A stretch of DNA of 64,000 nucleotides, taken from positions 47,611 through 111,610 of the forward strand of contig CAJLLT010000003.1 of NCBI GenBank assembly GCA_905207625.1, in the 5' to 3' direction. A model generated the notes under the pieces. The model was not told where the DNA came from and ran no database searches. It was given only the letters and a program-made list of their open reading frames with translations. Source of the stretch: an uncultured Eubacteriales bacterium (GTDB lineage Bacteria > Bacillota > Clostridia > Oscillospirales > UBA644). Positions 16,954-25,726 of this stretch are shown here, piece by piece. The position numbers were made by a program, and so were the translations under genes. Position 1 is the first letter of the stretch. Each line of letters opens with the position of its first letter.

Positions 16954-17906
16954 GTTCTAAAAGCCGAACCGGCGCGATTAAAACGCCGAAAAGAGGGCTC
17001 TTCCACGTTTCCCTCGAGAGGAAACAGAATCTATACGGATATATCTTCGTACTTCCTATTATAATAGGTTTCGTTGCTCTGTATATCCCGGTTCTGATTC
17101 AGTCCTTCATCTATTCCGTCAGTGAGATCCAGACCACCGGCGGCGCGGGTTTCAAAACCGTGTTTGTCGGTTGGGAAAACTACAACCAGGCTCTGTTCGT
17201 AGAGGACGGATTCCTGAGAACTGTGGTTGAGTCCACCGGAAGCCTGATAGCTCAGATCCCGGTCGTTCTGATCTTTGCATTCTTCATGGCAAATATCCTG
17301 AATCAGAAATTTGTCGGACGCGCCGTCGCACGTGTTATATTTTTCATTCCCGTTATAGTTTCCACCGGTATAATAACCCAGATGGAAAGCATGAATGCCA
17401 CCATGACCGACATTTATGCGGCGGGAACGAAAATGGAAGTGGGCGCTGCGGCTTCGATATTCAATTATTCCCAGCTGGAGTCGATTATTTCCGAATCCCT
17501 CGGAAACTCCGATCTTGCGGGGATAGTTGTGGGGGCGGTCAACGGACTGAATTCAGTCGTAACTTCTTCCGGAGTTCAGATGCTCATATTCCTTGCCGGA
17601 CTGCAGGGAATATCCGTAAGTATGTATGAATCCGCAAAGGTTGAGGGTGCGACCGGTTGGGAGACCTTCTGGAAGATATCCTTCCCCATGATCAGCCCGC
17701 TGATATTGGTTAACCTTATATATACCGTAATAGATCTGTTTACCAAGTCCGACAATGACGCTATTCAGTATATAAACGCCAAACTCGCGGAATCAAGTTC
17801 TTACGCCCTCAGTTCTGCTCTGTCCTGGATCTATGCCGCCGTAGTGCTTGTGTTCGTCGGCGTGGTGTATATGCTGGTACAGAAGCTGATAGTCTATCAG
17901 GATTAG
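16950..17906 (+). CDS. Sugar ABC transporter permease, set 2 (with an extended loop)
   Basis: A 318-residue permease overlapping the DUF5696 gene by 4 bases. It has six predicted helices, with an EAA-like loop at ESAKVEGATGWETFWKISFP (near residue 225). Between helices 3 and 4 it carries an extra segment of about 55 residues (from MESMNATMTDIYAAG to VNGLNSVVTSSG) that ordinary MalF-type permeases lack and that would lie outside the membrane. It is the first gene of a second permease pair in this operon. Confidence 0.88.
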   Translation: MSSKSRTGAIKTPKRGLFHVSLERKQNLYGYIFVLPIIIGFVALYIPVLIQSFIYSVSEIQTTGGAGFKTVFVGWENYNQALFVEDGFLRTVVESTGSLIAQIPVVLIFAFFMANILNQKFVGRAVARVIFFIPVIVSTGIITQMESMNATMTDIYAAGTKMEVGAAASIFNYSQLESIISESLGNSDLAGIVVGAVNGLNSVVTSSGVQMLIFLAGLQGISVSMYESAKVEGATGWETFWKISFPMISPLILVNLIYTVIDLFTKSDNDAIQYINAKLAESSSYALSSALSWIYAAVVLVFVGVVYMLVQKLIVYQD

Positions 17907-17917
17907 GAGGCGTAAAG

Positions 17918-18901
17918 ATGAAACAGATAAATTACGAATCCGAAATCAAGGTAGCCGAAAAGAAGAACTTTTTCGAGCGTTTTCTTGAAAAGGTCAATCC
18001 GAAACGTTTCAAGGGCTTTGACTGGGCCCGTTGGAAACGGAAGAACCTTAACTGGAACGGTGTCGGAAGATTCGGTTGGTCGATACTGAGATTCATAATA
18101 ATATTCGGTATATCCTTTATGATTCTCTATCCCTTCCTGGTTAAGATCATAGTTTCTCTCATGTCGGTAAATGACCTTGCGGATAACACTGTAATGTATA
18201 TTCCCCGTGAAGGATCCACATATTTCTTCACCCGTGCGGCGAACAATATTTCTTACTGGTCTTCACTGTTGTATACATTCCTGTTGTCGCTGATAGTGGC
18301 TGTCGCACAGCTGTTTGTTGCGTCCTTCGTGGGCTATGGCTTTGCCCGGTTCAAGTTCAAGGGCTCCAACCTGCTGTTCTTCATTGTTCTGCTGACGCTG
18401 CTGATCCCGGCGGAGGTTATAAAGCTTCCGTTGTATGTACGTTTCAATTCCATGGGTATGCTCAACACCTTCTGGCCCCTGACCATAATGTCCTTTACGG
18501 GACTGGGCCTGAAGAACGGTCTTTACATATACCTTATGAGACAGTTCTTCCGCGGAATGCCGAAGGAGCTTGAGATGTCCGCATACATTGACGGTGCGGG
18601 ATGCTTCAGAACCTTCTTCCAGATAATGCTTCCCAACGCTTTCAATATGATGATAACGGTTTTCCTCTTTGCCTTCACCTGGCAATGGACGGACACCACC
18701 TATAACTCCATGCTGATGCCGGATATGTCCATACTTTCCAACACCATTGTAAATGTTACAAAGGGTGTTACGGATGTGGCGCAGCAGAGTGCTCTGGTGG
18801 ATACCGCAACGCTGATCGTTATCGCGCCCCTGCTTATAGTATTCCTGTTTGCTCAGAGACACTTTATTCAGGGTATTGAGCGCAGCGGTCTGGTAGAGTA
18901 A
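17918..18901 (+). CDS. Carbohydrate ABC transporter permease, set 2
   Basis: A 327-residue MalG-type permease with a long basic cytoplasmic N-terminus (about 60 residues), six helices and the docking loop LEMSAYIDGAGCFRTFF (near residue 220). TAGGAGG lies about 7 bases upstream. It is the last gene of the transport operon and is followed by a strong terminator. Two permease pairs in one operon imply two importers or one unusually composed importer. Confidence 0.92.
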   Translation: MKQINYESEIKVAEKKNFFERFLEKVNPKRFKGFDWARWKRKNLNWNGVGRFGWSILRFIIIFGISFMILYPFLVKIIVSLMSVNDLADNTVMYIPREGSTYFFTRAANNISYWSSLLYTFLLSLIVAVAQLFVASFVGYGFARFKFKGSNLLFFIVLLTLLIPAEVIKLPLYVRFNSMGMLNTFWPLTIMSFTGLGLKNGLYIYLMRQFFRGMPKELEMSAYIDGAGCFRTFFQIMLPNAFNMMITVFLFAFTWQWTDTTYNSMLMPDMSILSNTIVNVTKGVTDVAQQSALVDTATLIVIAPLLIVFLFAQRHFIQGIERSGLVE

Positions 18902-18997
18902 TTCTCTTCCGGTTCCAGGCTTTTATCATCGGACAGAAGATTTCCCCTCGGGTATGTTCGGGTCCGGCTGCCCGCTGTTATCAAATGTAATAATTAC

Positions 18998-19037
18998 GGC
19001 GTTTTCCCTTTTCATCAAAAGGGAGAACGCTGTTTTT
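18998..19037 (+). terminator. Rho-independent terminator ending the transport operon
   Basis: A stem of about 14 bp (GCGTTTTCCCTTTT with AAAAGGGAGAACGC, one mismatch), CATC loop, then TGTTTTTG. It lies about 100 bases after the last permease. Confidence 0.88.
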
Positions 19038-19260
19038 GTTTCTTTTGTAATATATTACAGCGGGCCGGTGACATAAAAAGGTCCCCGGAGGGGGTGGGAC
19101 AGCCTGTCTTTTGCCCCCGGAAAGGGTTCCCTGACAGTGAAAATTGCGGAAGAAGTTACCCGGGATTGTGTAAATAGCTAATATGTAACGGTTTTTAGTA
19201 TTAAAATTTTGTGCAAACATACAAATTACAGACTCATTACAAAAATATTTCAATTTGGTA

Positions 19261-19289
19261 TTGACAATTCCGGGGTTTTAAGGTATAAT
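19261..19289 (+). promoter_or_regulatory. Strong sigma-A promoter of the giant secreted protein gene
   Basis: TTGACA at 19261-19266 and TATAAT at 19284-19289 with a 17-bp spacer: both hexamers are consensus. The start would be near 19296. Confidence 0.92.
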
Positions 19290-19295
19290 GTGTAC

Positions 19296-19448
19296 AAGGC
19301 AAAGGGGCGTAGTGCCACCAAACCGCATGAAATCACGGAAATTACACTGAGTAAGCGCTGTGTAATCTTTATGACGGAGGCGGGGAGGGTCATTACAAAC
19401 CGCAGGCCGAAAGTTATTTTTTTCTATCTTAACAGGAGGAAACCCTTA
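19296..19448 (+). other. Long 5' leader of the giant secreted protein gene
   Basis: About 150 bases of untranslated leader with one clear hairpin (ATTACAC 19341-19347 with GTGTAAT 19360-19366) and a perfect AGGAGG ribosome binding site at 19434-19439. Long leaders are usual on very highly expressed surface-layer-type genes, where they stabilise the mRNA (family knowledge). Confidence 0.6.
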
Positions 19449-22400
19449 ATGAGCAAGAAAATTCTGTCTGCAATCATAGCGATTGCGATGGTTGTTTCTA
19501 TTCTTGCGACCGGCTTCGTTGCTTCCACAGGTGCCGCTGTAGAAGCCAGCGACTATGCTTCCATGCTCACCAAATATGAGCAGAAGCACGAACAGCTGTT
19601 CGCAAATGGACCTTTCTGGTCTATGAGAGCAACCATTATGTCCGCTTCCGTCGGTCTTCTGAAGAATAAGTCCGGCGCGAAGAAAGGCCTTGCTGACTAC
19701 TATGGCGAAAGCAAGTCCGATCTTATGGGTACGTCCGATGCTCTGGCTGCCCGTAACTCTATTCTTTCCGCCCTCGACCTTCTCAAACTGGTCGCTGACG
19801 ATGGTAACTCTCTGGGATTCTTTGGTGTAAATCCCAAGTTTGTATGGATGAACGGACTTTCCGTTAGCAAGGGCGAGTTCGAGTTCGGTTACAACTGGGG
19901 TGCCAATGATACAGGTGTAACCGCCGAAGACTTCCTGAAAGTTGTTGCTGAGTTCAATAAAGTAGCTTCCAGAGACGACAAGATTGACACTGCCAGTGCA
20001 AGAGCAGTTGCCAAGATCTGGGGTGCTTCCAACTGGGCTGAAGCTTATGCTGCTTTCGGTCTGGATCTGCCCGATGGTATTGTCCCCGCTTACAACAATG
20101 CTATCTACCTGGCTGATCAGATTATTATAATGGAGACCGGTTCCGACGCTTATGCTACCACTCTTTCCGGTGAAGCTGCGTTCTATACCTGGTTCATGAA
20201 CCTCCTCGTTGAGAAGGGACTCGTTCTCGGTAACGATGACGACGAAGCCCTCCGCAACACCGCAAGAGATGAGCAGAAGGTTCTGAACGCTCGTGTTCTT
20301 TACAGCGAGTATGACAGCAGCGAGTGGAACTCCATAGTTGATGTTATCGCACTTGATGCTGACAGAGGCGCTTATTCCTCTTACGCATTCCAGGGCACCG
20401 GCAATGTTTACAATCAGATGGGCGTTGAACTTCTCAACTCTCAGCTCGGTGAGTTCATTGTTTATGCCGACTCCGTTTACTACTTCCTGAAGAGAGCTAT
20501 CGAAGAGAACATGGACGCAGCTGTTGTTGCTCCTGTTGCCAAAGAGCTCCAGGTTTGTATCGATGTCATCAATACCGTTCTTAAGTATCTTGAGCAGCAG
20601 GTAAGAACCGGCTACAACAAGCCCGGTGCTGTTCCTCAGATCGCTTTCAACTTCCAGGGTGAAGAAAACGATGCTCAGATCGCTACCTATGACCAGATTC
20701 TGAACAACTATCCCGGCAGCGAAAACCCCTATAAAATGTTTAACTATGCTACCGGTGAGAGCGACAGATCCACCGACACGGATTTCGAGTTCGGTACTGT
20801 CTGGCTGGGCAGCAAGAGCAACTTTGACAACGGCAATTATGGTACCATAGTTTATGAGCCCGCTAATGACGTAGCCGTTGAAGGTCTCTCCGGTTATGCC
20901 GCAGAGCTCTACAACTATAAGAACTGGGTCGAAAAGGTTGACCGTGAAGATTATTATGATGCTGAACGTGGCTTTATTAATCTGTACGCTCTTGACCAGA
21001 CCGGCCGCTACAATGTAGGCGCTGTTTACGGCTGGACCTCCTTCGCTCAGATCCGCAATATCCCCGAACTGAAGGATTATTTCCACGTATTTGAAACCGC
21101 TCTGAAGAATGCTGAAAACTACAGAGGTAACGGCGTTCTTTACACCGATTTCTACAAGATCAAGGGTTCCGTTGACAAGGCTTGGAATGATTTCGTAACT
21201 GCGGTCAATGCCTACCTGTCCAAGGGATTCATTGATACCACCTTCACCGATTCCGCTGCTGAAGAGGCTGCTTACTACGGTGATCTTGTAAAGATCCTTG
21301 AATTCTACGAGAATAACCTTGAAGGCATTTATAGTAGCAGTTCTTACTTCAAGCTCAACGCTGCTGTTTCCAGAGCGGAAACCATCGTTAACCTGATAAA
21401 GGATACCGAAGAGCTTGATCCCAAGAATACCTATATCATTCTTAAGGGCATTGGCAACGAGACTTTCGTTTCCATCATCAATGATCTTCTTTCCGAGATC
21501 GCAGCTCTTGATCCCGCTGCCGACAGACTTGAAGTCAGCCAGTCTGACCTCGATGAAGCTTATGCTCTCATCAGAAAAGCTCTGTTTATCCAGCAGTACA
21601 AGAACCTTGATAAGGCTACCAATGAGGCGGTTACCGAACTCATCGAGAACCTGAAGTCCCTCCTTCCCACTGAGGCTGGTGTGGCTTCCAACTATGTCAT
21701 CGCCAAGGATACCCTTGACAAGAAGGCTGACGGTGTTCACTATGAGTACGGCAGCTCCGATGACTACTACAGCAATGAGGACACCAAGTCCAACCTCAAC
21801 CACGCTATAACCATTAAGTTCAATCTCCATTACTTCTCTTTCATCAATTGTCTGTATACTCTCGAAGACGTAGTATTCGAACTCGAGAATATGGATACCG
21901 AAGATCCTTCCTCCGAAATCATTGTGGTTCCCGAAGGTTCTTCCAATAACGGCGACCAGCTTGCTCAGCTCGCAGGTAGATTCTTCTTCCTGTACAACGC
22001 TGATGTCATCGGCGCTGACGTTAACGGCAGAAAGCTTGCCGAAAGCGTAATCGGCGAATATCGTACCAACCAGCAGGGTCTTACCTATCTGGCTGACAAC
22101 ACCATGATAGACGCCAACACCATCGCAGCTGAAAACCTCAAGACCGGCAAGGCTTGGGACTACGGCTTCAACATGATGGATAAATCCACCTGGGCTGAAA
22201 TGTGCTGGTGGTACTTCCCCTACAACTTCCATGGCCACCACGGCGAAAACAACAACCGGTCTTCTTATGAACCCCAGCCCTATCGTATGTACACCGATAA
22301 CGTGAAGATCCTCGCTGCCATCGCATTTGGCGAAGGCACCGGCGACGCTCCCGTTAACTACGGTTACGCTTACGATATGTATGCTTACTTCCTGGAAGTT

Positions 22401-24431
22401 CTCGGCCAGGCTCTCTCTGTCAGATACTTCGGTAACGCAGACGCCGACCGTTGGAACGAATGGGCAAACTACAGCAAACTGACCAATGGTCAGGGTACTG
22501 AAGCAAATGCATTTACCATTGCAAGCCGTGTTGACGGTGATCAGACTCTTACCTCCGTATTCTATGAGTGGGATAAGAAGTATGACATCTCCTCCGGTTG
22601 GGATTGGGAAAATGAGACCATGGGTGCTTCCGCAGACGTTCTGACCAAGGTCAGAGACTATGTCCTGAACCTGTTCGGCTATCTGTCCGGTAAGGTATCC
22701 TCCTCTATCGGCGTTGTTGCTTACAAGGTAGTCAGTGTTGCCGGACTCTTCGACCTCTTCAGCGAACAGGGCGATATGATTCCTGCAAGATTCGAAGATA
22801 CCGAGTATGCGCATGACGCAGCTCCCATGATCAACACTAAGTACGCTAAGGCCCTTCATAAGGCTCTCCGCGCCGCTTATGTACTGCTCTGGGGCGACGT
22901 TGCATACAACACCTCCAACAACATCACCGTAAGCGCTCCTCTCGCCGTTAAGGCCTATGAGGATGTTCTGGTTGCTCTTAAGGCCGTTCTGACCGAGAGA
23001 GGCATTCAGCAGTTCGCCAACTTCGAAGCTGACGTTGACCAGACCTCCAGAACCTTCAATCTCGCTGATCTTGCTGCTATGGATGTATTCACCAAGCTTG
23101 TTGAGACAGCTACTCCCCTTTCTTATTACCTCACGGTAGGTCCTATCTACAACAACGTTAAGGTTAACGCTGCTTGGGTTATGGATTCCTATGAGACCGA
23201 AGTTAACAGCTATTTCGGTCAGCTGATGTGGATCAACGTTGTTAGACCCATCATCGAAGGCGGTATGGTACTCCAGCTCGAAGACGTTGCAGTTTACGAC
23301 TGGCAGTACGCTATGAACCTCACTTCTGCAAGACAGAAGATCGCAAACATCTCCACCCTGTTCTCCTATGATCTGGCTGCTAATCAGCTTTACAGCATCA
23401 GAAGCGACGTTCCTCTGAGCTATCTGTTCGGAGTAGTTGCTGAAGTTGAAAATCTGAGAGTTGACCAGGATAAGCACAGCGATCCCTATCTGGCTGATTA
23501 TGCCGAAGAGAAGCTGGCTGCCCTCATCGCTGAGGCTCACGGACTTGAAGTAGGCGTTTACGCCGACAACGGTCTGTCCGAGGCTATGATCAATGCAGAT
23601 ACCATCTACTATTCTCGTAAGTCCACCCACAACTTCTCCGTTGCTGAGAAGGCTATGGGTTACAACAAGTGCCTGCCCACTGCTGAGGAAATCGACGCTG
23701 CTGCTGAAGCACTTGCTGCTGCAATCAAAGCCGCTAAGGATTCTTACCTTGGTGGTTCCAAAGAAGAATTCGAAGCTATAGTTGCGGAAGCTCGCGCTAT
23801 CTGCGCTCAGTACACCGGAGCTGAATATGCTGAACTCGTTGCTGCTGTTGAGAAGGCTATTGCTGATGCAAGAACCATCCTTAACTACAACGACCTCGAA
23901 TACTTCACCGCTAATGTTACCTGGGTTAAGTGGAACGAACTGATCGATTCCATCAACAAGGCTCTCGCTGCTCTTGAAGGTCAGGCTCTGACTGCAGATG
24001 AACTGGCTCTCTATGCAGACGCTGCTCTTGCAAATCATCACGCTTCCGCTTACACCGAAGAGTCCTACAAAGCCCTCACCGAAGCTGTTGCTGCCGCTAA
24101 GGCCGTTGCTGCTAAGGGTGCTGAAGCTACCGTTTCCGAAATCGCCGCTGCTAAGAGAGCTATCGATGATGCCATCGCTAACCTCGTTAAGACCGACATT
24201 TCTGAGATCATGGCTGCAGCTATCGAGAAGTTTGCAGAACTCAAGGCTGAATTCGAAGCTCTGAACGAAAAAGAGTATGACGCTAAGTCCTACAAGGCTC
24301 TTAAGGATGCTCTTGACGCTCTCGAAGCCGGCATCAACAACAAGGTCAGCGACGATGAGATCCTCGATCTCCTCCTTAAAGTTATGAACTCTAAGGCTAG
24401 CCTGAAGAACGTTGATACCTGTGACGACTAA
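19449..24431 (+). CDS. Giant secreted protein with FIVAR-like helical C-terminus, likely highly expressed
   Basis: A 1,660-residue exported protein. The signal peptide (KKILSAIIAIAMVVSILA) ends near residue 33. The body is acidic, rich in Ala, Tyr, Asn and Asp, and I recognise no enzyme domain in it. The last 230 residues hold FIVAR-like helical units (for example SYKALTEAVAAAKAV and SYKALKDALDALEAGI). There is no SLH domain, LPXTG signal, lipobox or membrane anchor. The frame is open upstream to 19209, but the ATG at 19449 follows AGGAGG and gives the signal peptide. Codon choice is extreme: TTA, CTA and TCA are absent throughout. Consensus promoter, long leader and codon bias point to an abundant surface or matrix protein (inference). 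Confidence 0.85.
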   Translation: MSKKILSAIIAIAMVVSILATGFVASTGAAVEASDYASMLTKYEQKHEQLFANGPFWSMRATIMSASVGLLKNKSGAKKGLADYYGESKSDLMGTSDALAARNSILSALDLLKLVADDGNSLGFFGVNPKFVWMNGLSVSKGEFEFGYNWGANDTGVTAEDFLKVVAEFNKVASRDDKIDTASARAVAKIWGASNWAEAYAAFGLDLPDGIVPAYNNAIYLADQIIIMETGSDAYATTLSGEAAFYTWFMNLLVEKGLVLGNDDDEALRNTARDEQKVLNARVLYSEYDSSEWNSIVDVIALDADRGAYSSYAFQGTGNVYNQMGVELLNSQLGEFIVYADSVYYFLKRAIEENMDAAVVAPVAKELQVCIDVINTVLKYLEQQVRTGYNKPGAVPQIAFNFQGEENDAQIATYDQILNNYPGSENPYKMFNYATGESDRSTDTDFEFGTVWLGSKSNFDNGNYGTIVYEPANDVAVEGLSGYAAELYNYKNWVEKVDREDYYDAERGFINLYALDQTGRYNVGAVYGWTSFAQIRNIPELKDYFHVFETALKNAENYRGNGVLYTDFYKIKGSVDKAWNDFVTAVNAYLSKGFIDTTFTDSAAEEAAYYGDLVKILEFYENNLEGIYSSSSYFKLNAAVSRAETIVNLIKDTEELDPKNTYIILKGIGNETFVSIINDLLSEIAALDPAADRLEVSQSDLDEAYALIRKALFIQQYKNLDKATNEAVTELIENLKSLLPTEAGVASNYVIAKDTLDKKADGVHYEYGSSDDYYSNEDTKSNLNHAITIKFNLHYFSFINCLYTLEDVVFELENMDTEDPSSEIIVVPEGSSNNGDQLAQLAGRFFFLYNADVIGADVNGRKLAESVIGEYRTNQQGLTYLADNTMIDANTIAAENLKTGKAWDYGFNMMDKSTWAEMCWWYFPYNFHGHHGENNNRSSYEPQPYRMYTDNVKILAAIAFGEGTGDAPVNYGYAYDMYAYFLEVLGQALSVRYFGNADADRWNEWANYSKLTNGQGTEANAFTIASRVDGDQTLTSVFYEWDKKYDISSGWDWENETMGASADVLTKVRDYVLNLFGYLSGKVSSSIGVVAYKVVSVAGLFDLFSEQGDMIPARFEDTEYAHDAAPMINTKYAKALHKALRAAYVLLWGDVAYNTSNNITVSAPLAVKAYEDVLVALKAVLTERGIQQFANFEADVDQTSRTFNLADLAAMDVFTKLVETATPLSYYLTVGPIYNNVKVNAAWVMDSYETEVNSYFGQLMWINVVRPIIEGGMVLQLEDVAVYDWQYAMNLTSARQKIANISTLFSYDLAANQLYSIRSDVPLSYLFGVVAEVENLRVDQDKHSDPYLADYAEEKLAALIAEAHGLEVGVYADNGLSEAMINADTIYYSRKSTHNFSVAEKAMGYNKCLPTAEEIDAAAEALAAAIKAAKDSYLGGSKEEFEAIVAEARAICAQYTGAEYAELVAAVEKAIADARTILNYNDLEYFTANVTWVKWNELIDSINKALAALEGQALTADELALYADAALANHHASAYTEESYKALTEAVAAAKAVAAKGAEATVSEIAAAKRAIDDAIANLVKTDISEIMAAAIEKFAELKAEFEALNEKEYDAKSYKALKDALDALEAGINNKVSDDEILDLLLKVMNSKASLKNVDTCDD

Positions 24432-24538
24432 GAGTTTTTCTCCACTCTTATGTATGATCTGCGGGTGACCGCCTCTCTGTCCCGGCAACGGACGGATGTG
24501 CATACGTAGGAAAAAAGATTAGAAAAGGCTTTTAGCTT

Positions 24539-24575
24539 CGACCCCTGCGGACTTTCGTCCGCAGGGGTCGGTTAT
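24539..24575 (+). terminator. Terminator hairpin after the giant gene
   Basis: A perfect 14-bp stem (24539-24552 with 24557-24570; arms begin CGACCCC and end GGGGTCG) with a TTTC loop. The following run is T-poor (GTTATTATAT), so efficiency is uncertain. Confidence 0.65.
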
Positions 24576-24618
24576 TATATCCGGTACTTTATTTGGATAA
24601 AAAATCACAAATTACATA

Positions 24619-24647
24619 TTGAAATATCAAATAAAATATGGTATACT
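24619..24647 (+). promoter_or_regulatory. Sigma-A promoter of the asnA operon
   Basis: TTGAAA at 24619-24624 and TATACT at 24642-24647, 17-bp spacer, with a TG extension before the -10. It is 50 bases from the asnA start. Confidence 0.85.
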
Positions 24648-24696
24648 GAATCGTATATAAATATAACCGGCGAAAAGCCGAAACAGAGGGGTTTTT

Positions 24697-25704
24697 ATGG
24701 CATTACTCATACCGAAGGGCTATCAGCCCTCTCTTACCGTCCGACAGACACTGAAAGCGGTAAAAATAATAAAAGATATTTTCGAAATAGAGCTTGCCAA
24801 AGCCCTTAATCTTGAACGGGTCTCCGCACCTTTGTTTGTTACCAGGGACAGCGGTCTCAACGATGACCTGAACGGGGTGGAGGTTCCTGTACGCTTTGAA
24901 TTCGAGGGAAAGACCGCCGAGATCGTTCATTCTCTTGCCAAGTGGAAGCGTCTTGCGCTTAAGGAATACGGTTTTGAGCCTCATCGTGGACTTTATACGG
25001 ATATGAACGCTATCCGTGCCTGTGAGGAGCCGGATAATTTTCATTCCATTTATGTTGACCAGTGGGACTGGGAAGTAGTCATAGACCGGCAGGACAGAAA
25101 CCTTGAGTATCTCAAACAAACGGTGCGCAATATTGCCTCTGCGATTTCAGATACACAGCAGCTTCTTACCAAAACCTATGCGAAAGCCCAGACAATGTTT
25201 CTGCCGGACAGCGAGGTTCTGTTTATTTCTTCCTCAGAACTTGAGGCCAGATATCCGGATCTCTCTGCCAAAGAAAGGGAAAACGCGATCGTACGGGAGC
25301 ATTCCCCTGTATTTATAACTCAGATAGGCGATGTTCTGCCTCTTTCCGGTAAACCCCACGACGGGAGGGCGCCGGACTACGATGACTGGTCTCTGAACGG
25401 AGATCTCCTCTATTATTTCGCACCTCTTGATTGTGCTATTGAGGTCTCAAGTATGGGTATCCGCGTGGATGAAAAATCCCTGGATGAGCAGCTTAAAAAG
25501 GCTCATGCCGAGTCCAGACGGGATCTGCCGTTCCACAAAGCTCTGCTTTCAGGCCAGTTACCACTGACCATAGGTGGAGGTATCGGACAGTCCAGGATCT
25601 GTATGCTCATGTTGCAGAAAGCTCATATCGGAGAGGTCCAGGTGTCGCTCTGGCCCGAAGATATGAAAAAAGAATGCCTTGCAAATAATATAAATATACT
25701 CTAA
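24697..25704 (+). CDS. asnA: Aspartate--ammonia ligase AsnA
   Basis: Makes asparagine from aspartate, ammonia and ATP (releasing AMP and PPi). The 335-residue length is normal. The fold is related to class II aspartyl-tRNA synthetases; visible family stretches are SAPLFVTRDSGLNDDLNG, KWKRLALKEYGF, DQWDWE and the C-terminal GGGIGQSRICMLML. It is first in a tight operon with asnS, an aminotransferase and purB, all of which use aspartate or its products. AGAGG lies upstream of the ATG. Confidence 0.97.
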   Translation: MALLIPKGYQPSLTVRQTLKAVKIIKDIFEIELAKALNLERVSAPLFVTRDSGLNDDLNGVEVPVRFEFEGKTAEIVHSLAKWKRLALKEYGFEPHRGLYTDMNAIRACEEPDNFHSIYVDQWDWEVVIDRQDRNLEYLKQTVRNIASAISDTQQLLTKTYAKAQTMFLPDSEVLFISSSELEARYPDLSAKERENAIVREHSPVFITQIGDVLPLSGKPHDGRAPDYDDWSLNGDLLYYFAPLDCAIEVSSMGIRVDEKSLDEQLKKAHAESRRDLPFHKALLSGQLPLTIGGGIGQSRICMLMLQKAHIGEVQVSLWPEDMKKECLANNINIL

Positions 25705-25726
25705 ATCAACAGAAAGGAGCAGTTTC

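Noticed and set aside
19446..24503. Very long minus-strand open frame (about 1,685 codons) opposite the giant secreted protein gene
   Set aside because: It is in register with the sense codons and arises from absence of TTA, CTA and TCA in a codon-optimised gene. It lacks a ribosome binding site and the sense strand has promoter, leader, AGGAGG and a signal peptide.
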